From the NCBI GenBank assembly GCA_023449275.1, contig JAEXJM010000065.1:25925-89924 (forward strand): DNA of 64,000 bases, written 5' to 3'. The stretch comes from Pseudomonadota bacterium (GTDB lineage: Bacteria > Pseudomonadota > Gammaproteobacteria > Burkholderiales > Burkholderiaceae_D). How positions within the stretch are numbered: the first letter of the stretch is position 1; every line of letters starts with the position of its first letter. A model generated the notes under the pieces. It did no database searches and was not told where the DNA came from. It saw only the letters and a list, made by a program, of their open reading frames with translations. Of this stretch, positions 34,445 to 43,008 are shown one piece after another. The translations under genes and the position numbers were made by a program.

Positions 34445-36064
34445 ATGACTGCAATCCATCGCAATCATGACGAGCCCTTCGACAGGGCGACGGGTCATGA
34501 TGGCTCTTTCTTTCATTTTCTGGTGAACCTGACCGACACCGTCATCGCCGCCAGAAACGTCCTGTCCCTGGCCAGGGAAGTTGCCGACTGCCTGCACGCC
34601 TTTCTCGGCTTCGACTACATCAGCCTGGAAAAATACGAACCGTCTCCTGCCAGACTGGATGCCCATTCATTCACCTTCGACAACCGCCACCACTGCCTGT
34701 ACGACACGTTCAGCAATCCCCTGCGCGCCACCCCGCCTGGCAAAGCCCTGCGCAAACATGAAAAAATCCTGTTCAACCGGAACACCATCGTCAGCAATGC
34801 AGGGAAACACCCGTTCATTGCCCGGCTTGCACGGCAAGGCCTTCAGGCACTGCTCTACCTTCCGCTGGTGTCTGAAGGAAAGCTGGTGGGGGCACTGGCC
34901 ATCGGCCTTTTCAAACCGTACCAGTTCTCCCCCGATATCATGGAACTGCTCGACCAGGTCAGTGCCCGGCTGGCCATCAGGCTGGACGTCCTCGATGCAC
35001 ACGAGAAAGCGTCCGTACAGACGCCGGTGCCTTCCCATGTCAGCCTCGAAAACAGGGAAGACCGCCCGGATGACCGCCATGACAATACCGTCATCGGCCA
35101 CAGTGCCGCCATCCAGTCCATTCTGCAGCAAATCGAAATCGTCGCCTCCAGCAATGCAACCGTCCTGCTTCAGGGCGAAACCGGTACCGGGAAAGGCCTG
35201 ATCGCACAAACCATCCATGACCTTTCAAACCGCAAGGAACGGGAAATCGTCAAAATGAACTGTACGGCAATCCCGTCCGAGCTGATGGAAAGCGAACTGT
35301 TCGGACATGAAAAGGCGGCCTTTACCGGCGCACTCAACAGGCACATCGGCTATTTCGAACAGGCCGACAAAAGCACGCTTTTCATGGATGAAATCGGGGA
35401 CATGCCCATCGATCTGCAACCGAAACTGCTGAGTGTCCTTCAGGAACATCAGATCCGCCGTCTTGGAGGTACCCATCCCATTTCCGTCGACGTTCGCGTC
35501 ATCGCGGCCACCAATTGCGACCTCTTGCAGAAAATCGAGGAAAAGGCATTCAGAAGCGACCTGTTCTACCGGCTGAACATTTTTCCGATTACCGTCCCCC
35601 CTCTGAGAGAACGACCGGAAGACATTCCCCTTCTGGCCGCATTTTTCGTCCGCAAATTCGCCAGGGAAATGAACCGGCACATTACCGGCATCCCGTCCGA
35701 CACGGCCGCCCTGATGACACGTCTTCCCTGGCCGGGAAACATACGTGAACTTGAAAACGTCATGGAAAGGGCCGTCATCCTGACATCCGGCGACATCTTG
35801 AACCTGACACCCGAATCGCTTCTGGAATATACCTCGCAGAACACCCCTGTTACCGTCCAGCCTCCCGTACAACAGGACAGGACACTTCCATCCCTGCCGG
35901 AAACCGACAGAGACACGATCATCGAAGCACTTCGTGAAACTGGTGGAAAAATCGGCGGCAAGACCGGTGCGGCAACAAGACTCGGCCTGAAACGGACCAC
36001 CCTGCTCGCCAGAATCAAGCGTTTCGGCATCGACATCGACGCCTATCGCACAGAACGGAACTGA
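34445..36064 (+). CDS. Sigma-54-dependent activator, FhlA-like (GAF, AAA+, Fis HTH)
   Basis: The 540-aa product has an N-terminal GAF sensor domain (about 20-185) and a sigma-54 interaction AAA+ domain. That domain has Walker A GETGTGKG (244-251), Walker B STLFMDEIGDMP and a C-terminal Fis-type helix-turn-helix with LGLKRTTLLARIKRFGID, strikingly close to the FhlA end (RTTLLSRMKRLGID). FhlA senses formate. The sigma-54 contact loop reads AAFTGA (291-296) instead of GAFTGA. It lies downstream of a carboxylate exchanger with its own sigma-54 promoter, so it likely controls that gene in response to a carboxylate. A TTG at 34403 is an alternative start. Confidence 0.88.
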   Translation: MTAIHRNHDEPFDRATGHDGSFFHFLVNLTDTVIAARNVLSLAREVADCLHAFLGFDYISLEKYEPSPARLDAHSFTFDNRHHCLYDTFSNPLRATPPGKALRKHEKILFNRNTIVSNAGKHPFIARLARQGLQALLYLPLVSEGKLVGALAIGLFKPYQFSPDIMELLDQVSARLAIRLDVLDAHEKASVQTPVPSHVSLENREDRPDDRHDNTVIGHSAAIQSILQQIEIVASSNATVLLQGETGTGKGLIAQTIHDLSNRKEREIVKMNCTAIPSELMESELFGHEKAAFTGALNRHIGYFEQADKSTLFMDEIGDMPIDLQPKLLSVLQEHQIRRLGGTHPISVDVRVIAATNCDLLQKIEEKAFRSDLFYRLNIFPITVPPLRERPEDIPLLAAFFVRKFAREMNRHITGIPSDTAALMTRLPWPGNIRELENVMERAVILTSGDILNLTPESLLEYTSQNTPVTVQPPVQQDRTLPSLPETDRDTIIEALRETGGKIGGKTGAATRLGLKRTTLLARIKRFGIDIDAYRTERN

Positions 36065-36482
36065 CATTCCGGTACCGGAATGCCCCCCGGCATTCGGAAA
36101 GGAAAACTTCCCCGGGACAGCTGTTCCGTGGAAAACCTCCTTTTCCTGACGGAAACCGGAAAACGCCCGATAACGGAACCGGCCAGTCCTGCCTCCTTTC
36201 CTGATACTCCTTTCCTGCCGTGGTGCAATGGCACATCGATCCATCCCCCACCACAATGCCCATCCATTCCCATTCGGGATCATCTCCACATCCGGCATTT
36301 CCTTCCCCGCCTTCTGCCGGTCGGGAAAACAGCTACCACCTCCATATAAAACCCGTTCCCGCACAATGGCGGGCATTTTTTCCTCAAATTCGCCCTGAAC
36401 CCCGTCACGGACTTTTCACTTTCCCTTATACTGACATACATTGCTTTCCGGTAATTCATTCCAGACAAAAAAAGGAAACAGT
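36065..36482. other. Intergenic region upstream of preT, no feature found
   Basis: About 420 bp between the activator and preT. Frames on both strands look like chance openings, and I see no strong terminator, RNA or repeat. The promoter of preT is expected near its right end, where TATACT occurs at 36427-36432. Confidence 0.4.
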
Positions 36483-37697
36483 ATGAGCCGTACGATTTGC
36501 ATGACTGAAAATACCCCGCTGGAAAAAGGCTTCGATTCCCGCACCGCTCTTGCCGAAGCGTCCCGCTGCCTCCTGTGCCATGACGCCCCATGCAGTGCCG
36601 CCTGTCCAGCCGGAACCGATCCTGCCCGGTTCATCCGCTCATTGCGCTTCAAAAACATCTGGGGAGCGGCCGAGACGATCCGCGAAAACAATCCCCTCGG
36701 CGGCAGTTGCTCCCTGATCTGTCCGGTCAATGAATTGTGCGAAGGCGCCTGTGTACGCGCCGGACTCGACAAGCCGATACAGATCGCGAAACTCCAGCGT
36801 TTCATTACCGGACAGGAACGCGAGATGGGCATGGATATCCTGAAACCCGGCTCGCCCAACGGCAGGAAAATCGCCTGCATCGGCGCCGGGCCCGCTTCAC
36901 TGGCCTGCGCCAGCGTACTGGCCCGCAAAGGCTGCCATGTCACCCTCTTCGAACAATCGTCACAACCCGGCGGCATGCTCGCACTCGGCATTCCCCGCTT
37001 CCGGCTACCGCAGGACGTCATCGATTTCGACATGGCGCAAATAGAAAAACTGGGCATCGAATTCAGGTACAACACGGCCGTTTCCGCCGCCGGACTCGAC
37101 GAACTCACCAGAGAATACGATGCCGTTTTCATCGGTGCAGGCCTCTGGAAACCGAAAACACTGGATTTGCCGGGCAAAAACCTCGATGGCGTCGTCCACG
37201 CACTCGATTACCTGCAAAACGCACGAACATACCGGCCATCGGAACAGGGAAACCGGATCGTCGTCATCGGAGACGGCGACGTCGCCATGGATTGCGCCAC
37301 CACCGCCCGTTCCCTCGGTGCCGAATCCGTCAAGCTCGTTTTCTGCCGTCCGATCGCCGAAGCCTCGGCCAACATCGTCGAAACCCTTCTGGCCGTCAGC
37401 ATGGGCATCCCCGTTCTGACCGAATTTTTCCCGAAAAAGATCGACGGCAAAAACGGACTGGTCACGGACATCCGCTTCACCGGAGCGGATAGCCAGTCCG
37501 ACCTGAACCTTCAGGCGGACAAGGTCATCCTCGCCGTCGGACAGGAACGCGGCGACGGGCTGGCAAACATACCGAAACGCAAGGGGCTTTACATGGGAGG
37601 CGACTGGGCCAATGGTGGCAAAACAGTCGTGGCAGCCATTGCCGAAGGCAAAAAAGCGGCAGAAGCCATTCTCGACACGCTGGACGTACACGCATAA
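36483..37697 (+). CDS. preT: NAD-dependent dihydropyrimidine dehydrogenase subunit PreT
   Basis: The 404-aa flavoprotein has the N-terminal cysteine set of GltD/DPD-like proteins, CLLCHDAPCSAACP (29-42) and GGSCSLICPVNELCEGAC. An FAD-binding GAGPASLACASVLARKG and a second dinucleotide fold VVIGDGDVAMDCA follow. PreT passes electrons from NADH to PreA, which reduces uracil and thymine to their 5,6-dihydro forms. AAGGAAACAGT is the ribosome binding site; upstream Met codons are out of place for the family. preA follows after 16 bp. Confidence 0.93.
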   Translation: MSRTICMTENTPLEKGFDSRTALAEASRCLLCHDAPCSAACPAGTDPARFIRSLRFKNIWGAAETIRENNPLGGSCSLICPVNELCEGACVRAGLDKPIQIAKLQRFITGQEREMGMDILKPGSPNGRKIACIGAGPASLACASVLARKGCHVTLFEQSSQPGGMLALGIPRFRLPQDVIDFDMAQIEKLGIEFRYNTAVSAAGLDELTREYDAVFIGAGLWKPKTLDLPGKNLDGVVHALDYLQNARTYRPSEQGNRIVVIGDGDVAMDCATTARSLGAESVKLVFCRPIAEASANIVETLLAVSMGIPVLTEFFPKKIDGKNGLVTDIRFTGADSQSDLNLQADKVILAVGQERGDGLANIPKRKGLYMGGDWANGGKTVVAAIAEGKKAAEAILDTLDVHA

Positions 37698-37713
37698 TTC
37701 ACAGGAGACAAAA

Positions 37714-38967
37714 ATGGCACTGAAAAAAGACCTGTCCATCGACTTTCTGGGCGTCCATTGCGAAAACCCGTTTTTCCTGTCTTCCTCCCCCGTCGATTCC
37801 GATTACGAAATGGTCGCCAAGGCATTCGAGTCCGGCTGGGGTGGCGTGGCATACAAGACCGTCGGCATCTTCCTGCCGGATGAATGCTCCCCCCGTTTCG
37901 ACATCACCGGCAACCCCGGCAGCGCATGGGGTGGCTTCAAAAACATGGAAATGATTTCCGACAAGCCGCTGGAAGTGAACCTGAAAAACATGGCGCGACT
38001 GAAACGCGAATATCCCGGCAAAGTCATGATCGCCTCCATCATGGGCAGCAATGACGACGAATGGCGAACCCTCGCGCAGAAAGTGACCGACATCGGCGCG
38101 GACATCATCGAATGCAATTTCTCCTGCCCGCAGATGACCTCTTCCACAATGGGTTCCGACGTCGGCCAGAGTCCCGAACTCGTCGCACAATATACCGAAA
38201 CCGTCTGCCGCGCGACTGGCCTGCCGGTACTCGCCAAAATGACCCCGAACATCGGGCACATGGAAATCCCGGCGATAGCCGCGATAAACGCAGGCGCCAA
38301 AGGCATCGCCGCCATCAACACCGTCAAGGCCATCACGAACCTCGACCTGGACTGCCTGAGTCCCATGCCCGTCGTCAATGGCAAATCGTCCATCTCCGGC
38401 TATTCCGGCCCTGCCATCAAACCGATCGCCCTGCGCTTCATCACCCAGATGAAACAGCATCCGGAACTCAAAAACATCCCCATCTCCGGCATCGGCGGCA
38501 TCGTCACCTGGCAGGACGTACTGGAATTCCTGCTCGTCGGCGCCTCCACCATACAGGTCACGACCGCCGTCATGGAATACGGCTACCGGATCGTCGAAGA
38601 CATGGCCAGCGGCCTGTCGCACTTCATGGAACAAAAAGGCATCGAAAAACTGTCCGACCTTGTCGGGAAAGCCCTGCCCAACATCGTTCCCGCCGACGAC
38701 CTCGACCGCGACTTCATGGTCATTCCGGGCATCGACACGGCAAAATGCATCGGCTGCGGACGCTGCTACATCTCCTGCTTCGACGGAGGCCATCAGGCCA
38801 TCGACTGGAATGAATACACCCGCACCCCGACCATCAACGAACGCTGCGTCGGCTGCCATCTCTGCCTGAACGTCTGCCCGGTCGAAAACTGCATCCTGCC
38901 GGAAAAAACATCATTCAAACCGGGACGTGAAGCCCATCCCGTTACCGTCAAACGGCAATACGGTTAA
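37714..38967 (+). CDS. preA: NAD-dependent dihydropyrimidine dehydrogenase subunit PreA
   Basis: The 417-aa protein has an FMN-binding TIM barrel (about 1-310) with the active-site region IIECNFSCPQM holding the catalytic Cys, the pyrimidine-binding GGIVTWQDVLEFLLVGAS block, and two C-terminal 4Fe-4S motifs, CIGCGRCYISC (about 346-356) and CVGCHLCLNVCP (about 379-390). With PreT it forms the bacterial pyrimidine reductase. ACAGGAGAC precedes the ATG. No hydantoinase or ureidopropionase gene follows, so the rest of the reductive pathway must be elsewhere if it exists. Confidence 0.95.
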   Translation: MALKKDLSIDFLGVHCENPFFLSSSPVDSDYEMVAKAFESGWGGVAYKTVGIFLPDECSPRFDITGNPGSAWGGFKNMEMISDKPLEVNLKNMARLKREYPGKVMIASIMGSNDDEWRTLAQKVTDIGADIIECNFSCPQMTSSTMGSDVGQSPELVAQYTETVCRATGLPVLAKMTPNIGHMEIPAIAAINAGAKGIAAINTVKAITNLDLDCLSPMPVVNGKSSISGYSGPAIKPIALRFITQMKQHPELKNIPISGIGGIVTWQDVLEFLLVGASTIQVTTAVMEYGYRIVEDMASGLSHFMEQKGIEKLSDLVGKALPNIVPADDLDRDFMVIPGIDTAKCIGCGRCYISCFDGGHQAIDWNEYTRTPTINERCVGCHLCLNVCPVENCILPEKTSFKPGREAHPVTVKRQYG

Positions 38968-39012
38968 AATGGATACAATACGACCAACGACACAAAAACA
39001 GGACGATCCATC

Positions 39013-39879
39013 ATGGGAAAAATGACGATTGCCAGCTTCTTCAAGGCTTACCGAAGCAACCTCCTCAAGAAAGAAACGAAGAAAAAATACTATTGGGGTT
39101 TCCTGGGCGACATCCTGGGCGAACTGATCCTGCCGACCGATGAGGAAATCATCGAATTCGCCCAGCGCGACCTGACCAGCACCGTCGCCCTGCGCTACTT
39201 CCTCCAGCCCTGGATCATGCCGGACTTCTTCCTGTTTACCGAAGAAAGCAAACAGCGCATCCGCGACACCCTGGCATGGTATCTCCACCAGCCGGAAAAA
39301 GAACTCGACAGCATCGTGAACGCCTTCCAGATCCCGATCAACGTCGCCTCGTCCAAACAGCTCTACACCGTCATCTGGCAGGAATTCTTCCTTTCCGACT
39401 TTCCCGATCCGATCGACCCGGACGATTACGAGGAAGACACCAGCCCGGAATTCATCAATTCCCTCTACTAAATGGCGGAACGCCCCGACTGGTCGGACAC
39501 ATCGTACTACGCCACCCCGGAACGGACCGGCACCGTCAAGACCGACCTTCTCGAATGGTACACCCCGGACAGGTCACTCGATGAAATCGAACGCTGGGCC
39601 CTGACAGGCATACGCCCGAACAACATCCGCGGCCTGAAATCGGACGCGACGAAATGGCTCGACTGGTACGACATGAACCGCGGGAACGAACGGGCCCTGA
39701 AACAGTTCGGGGAATTGCAGGAAAACGGCCTTTTCGTCGATCGTCTGACCCTGACATTCGACAAGGACATCGGCATCGGCTTTTTTGCCGGGACGACCAC
39801 GCCGGTCAAGACAAAACGGGCGCGCTTCCTGTTCGACAAACTCGGCAACCTGCTCGCCAACTATCCGATCCTGAAATGA
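39013..39879 (+). pseudogene. Tandem-paralogue copy 1, split by an in-frame TAA
   Basis: The frame from ATG 39013 runs to TAA at 39469-39471 (152 aa) and goes on in the same frame from ATG 39472 to 39879 (135 aa). The two parts match the N- and C-terminal halves of the intact next gene. The first half shares FLGDIL-EL-L and W---PDF; FINSLY just before the stop matches FANSLEK there. The second half shares SRLTL-F / DRLTLTF and KTKRARFLFDK against KTRKARFLFDK. A single sense-to-TAA change therefore explains the split. The stop-start TAAATG could allow coupling, but no ribosome binding site precedes 39472. The family is unknown to me. Confidence 0.75.
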
Positions 39880-39931
39880 ACCGCTGCCGTCCGGGCTTCA
39901 TGCCATGGCCGGGCGGCATACCTCTACAAAC

Positions 39932-40810
39932 ATGCTCGGCCTGATCAAAAGCGGATGGGAAAAGCTGGTTCACTGGATCGACTGGCCCCCACCCAAACCC
40001 CGCCCCGGCATAAAATATGTCTGGTGGGAATTCCTCGGCGACATCCTGGACGAACTCACCCTGCTGACCGACCGGGAAATCATGGCATTCAAAAACCGGG
40101 ATTTTTCCCACCCTGACGAAATCCGGGAACTGATCCGCCTCTGGATTCTTCCCGATTTTCATCGCTACACACCGTCCAGCCGGGAGAAAATCAGGAACAC
40201 GCTGGCATTTTATCTGGCAAGCCGCTCCGAAAAACTGGAATGGGTCTTTCCGTCCTTCGGCATCCCGATAAAAGTCCCCTCGGCCAGTCTCTTTTACAGC
40301 CTTGTCCGGGAAGTCCTGTACGGTGAGCCGGTACCGGACGCGATCGACCTTCGCCAGTACGAGGAATGCGGGCGACCTTCCTTTGCCAATTCGCTGGAAA
40401 AAACGATGGCACTGCATCCCCCCGAAACCGGATCACTTCCGTATCCGGAACGCAAAGGGCTGATTCTCCCCTCCCGGCTGGATCGCCACAACGCGGACAT
40501 ACCGCTCGAGGCCCTTCGTCAATGGGCGAAACGCGGCATACTGCCGGACAAAACGGAATCCATCCCCTGCGACGCGGCCCGCTGGACAGACAGCGCCGAC
40601 CCCGACTACATGCGCCAGAGCGCTTATGCCGCCTACCGGAAACGCCGGGAAACCGGCATGCACGTTTCACGCCTGACACTGCATTTCAACCAACATATCG
40701 GAGAAGGTTACCGCAAGGACGATACCCAAACCCTGCACAAAACCCGCAAGGCCCGCTTCCTTTTCGACAAATCCGGCATCCTGTTAATCGACGGGCCGCT
40801 TCTCCGGTAA
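39932..40810 (+). CDS. Tandem-paralogue copy 2, intact hypothetical protein
   Basis: The 292-aa soluble protein is the unbroken paralogue of the split gene just upstream. Its N-half has WWEFLGDILDELTLLTDREI and WILPDFHRYTPSSREKIRNTL. The C-half has LEALRQWAKRGILPDKTESI, a charged segment, and the end HKTRKARFLFDKSGILLID. ATG 39905 is an alternative start, but 39932 gives a length and N-terminus like copy 1. No domain is recognised. It overlaps the convergent DUF1622 gene by 27 bp. Confidence 0.65.
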   Translation: MLGLIKSGWEKLVHWIDWPPPKPRPGIKYVWWEFLGDILDELTLLTDREIMAFKNRDFSHPDEIRELIRLWILPDFHRYTPSSREKIRNTLAFYLASRSEKLEWVFPSFGIPIKVPSASLFYSLVREVLYGEPVPDAIDLRQYEECGRPSFANSLEKTMALHPPETGSLPYPERKGLILPSRLDRHNADIPLEALRQWAKRGILPDKTESIPCDAARWTDSADPDYMRQSAYAAYRKRRETGMHVSRLTLHFNQHIGEGYRKDDTQTLHKTRKARFLFDKSGILLIDGPLLR

Positions 40811-41161
40811 ACCCGCAACAGCCTCCGGCTTCACCTGCAACTCGATTTCCTTCATCAGGAAATAATTCAGGAATGTCCGGATCAGCGCGATGCCGAACAG
40901 CTTGACCAGCCCTTCGATATCCGGATCGACTGTCGTATTCAGAATATCGGCAGCCAGCTGAAACTCCAGCGCCATCGACAGCCAGCGCCCGAACGTGAGT
41001 TTTACCGAGGTATTGCTGATGAACCCCTGACGCGAACGCAGGCCGATCCAGACCGTTCTGGCGAAACCGGCAATCACGCAAATGACCGACGCGGTCTCGA
41101 GCAGAAATTGCAGAAAACCGACAACCTGCACCAGCATCTCTTTCAAAAATACGATATCCAT
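40784..41161 (-). CDS. DUF1622 family membrane protein
   Basis: The 125-aa product has three hydrophobic segments and the DUF1622 signature FGRWLSMALEFQLAADILNTT followed by LVKLFGIALIRTFLNYFLMKEIE. The family is widespread, membrane-bound and of unknown function. The start MDIVFLKEML is chosen over an upstream ATG (41179) because family members begin this way. The gene is convergent with the paralogue pair. Confidence 0.85.
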   Translation of the reverse strand: MDIVFLKEMLVQVVGFLQFLLETASVICVIAGFARTVWIGLRSRQGFISNTSVKLTFGRWLSMALEFQLAADILNTTVDPDIEGLVKLFGIALIRTFLNYFLMKEIELQVKPEAVAGLPEKRPVD

Positions 41162-41409
41162 ACCCGCCCTTTTCCACAACCGTTTTCATCCATGACACCG
41201 GTTTTTCTGGTGAACCCCATGGATTCATTTTTAACGCATCATGGCTGTGGCCGATTTAACAAAAAGCAGACTTCATGTTCATGTCCCCTCTTTAATCCAT
41301 CACAAGCGACAGCATCGCCAGGTGGCCTATCATGCCGGAACCGATTCCATTTCCGGCAATCGAAAAGAAACCCCCTTTACCCTTCATTCACTTACAGGGG
41401 AATGACACC

Positions 41410-42078
41410 ATGCGACTCGACAAACCCAACATGAGACTGGTCATTTTCGGCGGAGGCGGACTGACCGGCCGCCAGATCATCGAAGAAGCCCTCAGGCGCC
41501 ATCACGCCGTGATCGCCGTCGATCCCTTTCCTGACAGAATCCCCATCAGAAACCCGAACCTGACCATCATCCAGACCGACGTCTATTCCATCGACCGCAT
41601 TAGCCAGTTGACCCGAAAAGCCGATGCCGTCATCGTTTCGCACAACCCCGCTTTCGAAGAACCGAACCTCTCCGGTTCCGTATTGCAGCTCTACCCTTTC
41701 ATACTGGAAGGCGTCAGGGAAGCGGGCGTCCCCAGAATCCTCTTTGTCGGCGAGGCAGGCACCCTATATGTCCAGCCGGGCGTCATGCTCATGGATACCG
41801 GCAAACTGCCCGACGACGAAGCGTCCGGCATCCGCATGCTCGGCGGGTTTTATCTGGACGTCCTGAAATACGAGCGCGACATCGACTGGGTCTATTTTTC
41901 CCCGGCCGCCAACCTCATTCCGGCAGGCCGTACCGGAAACTACCGGATTGGCGAAAACGACCTGATCGTCGATGCCAACGGGCAAAGCACCATCTCCGTC
42001 GAAGACTACGCCAACGCCCTGATGGATGAAATCGACGCACCGATGCACCATCAAAAACGCTTCACGATCGGATACTGA
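41410..42078 (+). CDS. NAD(P)-binding epimerase-like (atypical SDR/NmrA) protein
   Basis: The 222-aa Rossmann protein starts with the dinucleotide-binding loop LVIFGGGGLTGRQIIEEAL, has RILFVGEAGTLYV in the centre and DIDWVYFSPAANLIPAGRTGNYRIG. This is the layout of atypical short-chain dehydrogenases of the YwnB/NmrA type. It lacks a clear YxxxK catalytic pair (YLDVLKYE is near the place). Such proteins are often redox sensors or reductases. CAGGGGAATG precedes the ATG. A PNPOx-like gene follows after 53 bp, so the two may form a redox operon. Confidence 0.8.
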   Translation: MRLDKPNMRLVIFGGGGLTGRQIIEEALRRHHAVIAVDPFPDRIPIRNPNLTIIQTDVYSIDRISQLTRKADAVIVSHNPAFEEPNLSGSVLQLYPFILEGVREAGVPRILFVGEAGTLYVQPGVMLMDTGKLPDDEASGIRMLGGFYLDVLKYERDIDWVYFSPAANLIPAGRTGNYRIGENDLIVDANGQSTISVEDYANALMDEIDAPMHHQKRFTIGY

Positions 42079-42131
42079 ACCCTCCGGCAAAAACCTGCCC
42101 CTTATTGAACTGGATACAGAAAGGCATCCTC

Positions 42132-42587
42132 ATGAAAAAAGCATTTCACTTTCTTGAAAAACAGGAAAACATGGCTTTCGCCACCTGCGACAAACACCAC
42201 ACCCCCAAAGTCCGCGTCCTGCAATTGATGAAAACGGAAGACCATACCCTTTACTTTGCCGTCTCGCCACTGTCGGAAACCTACGCCCAGCTTCAGGACA
42301 ACAACCGCGCCGAAGCGCTCGCATGGAATGACAGCGCCTCTGTCCGGCTGGAAGGAAAAGTGCATTTCGACGTACCCGATGAAACCTGCCGCGACATCTA
42401 CAAAAACAGCAAACTGCTGCAACGCCTCTATACCAGCTACAGGGAACTGGCCTACCTGCGTTTCGTGGCGGGAAAAATGGTGTATTACGATCTCTCCCAA
42501 ACCCCTCCCATTGAAAACACATACGATTTCGACCGGGAAGATCTGCCGGTTGCACCCGACCCTTCCGTACTCGAACACCGGAAATGA
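42132..42587 (+). CDS. Pyridoxamine 5'-phosphate oxidase-like flavin-binding protein
   Basis: The 151-aa protein fits the PNPOx-like split-barrel family: MKKAFHFLEKQENMAFATCD at the start, then VRVLQLMKTEDHTLYFAV, NDSASVRLEGKVHFDV and a C-terminal LRFVAGKMVYYDLS. Such proteins bind FMN or heme and serve as reductases or NimA-like enzymes. GAAAGGCATCC is the ribosome binding site. It lies just downstream of the NAD(P)-binding protein gene and upstream of the RclA-like reductase. Confidence 0.82.
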   Translation: MKKAFHFLEKQENMAFATCDKHHTPKVRVLQLMKTEDHTLYFAVSPLSETYAQLQDNNRAEALAWNDSASVRLEGKVHFDVPDETCRDIYKNSKLLQRLYTSYRELAYLRFVAGKMVYYDLSQTPPIENTYDFDREDLPVAPDPSVLEHRK

Positions 42588-43008
42588 AAAAAACCGCAGC
42601 ATGAACCGGTCATGCTGCGGAAAATCCTTCAGAAAACAGGGCGTCACAAAAAAACGACAGCGGACTGAAAAGGTCAATCCGTTCTCCGGTCAGATCATGG
42701 ATACCTGTCCATCTTCATATTCCTTTCCCTATCATCCCGGAGAACCCGCACAGCCCCGTCACAGGATGGTTTATTTTTTCAATAACAAATGTTTCAGCTG
42801 CAAAAACAAAAAAATCAATTGTTTCCGCCATATATCCACAAACAGTCGAAAAACACGTATCCCGGACTACACATGTTTCCATCAGAAAATGTCGTGACAG
42901 CTTAAACCGGCTTTGACTCAGGTAAAAACCACCTTTGCCGAAATGTGCCAGTCTGGCATTCCTGTCATCAAACACCGTCGTGCATTCAACAAGAAAGAGG
43001 AAAGTGAA
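42588..43008. other. Gene-free stretch with an orphan minus-strand terminator
   Basis: CCGCAGCATGA (42594-42604) pairs perfectly with TCATGCTGCGG (42610-42620). On the minus strand it is followed by seven T, on the plus strand only by AAAATCC. The remaining region up to 43008 has no convincing gene. A short minus-strand RNA ending at this hairpin is possible. Confidence 0.5.
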
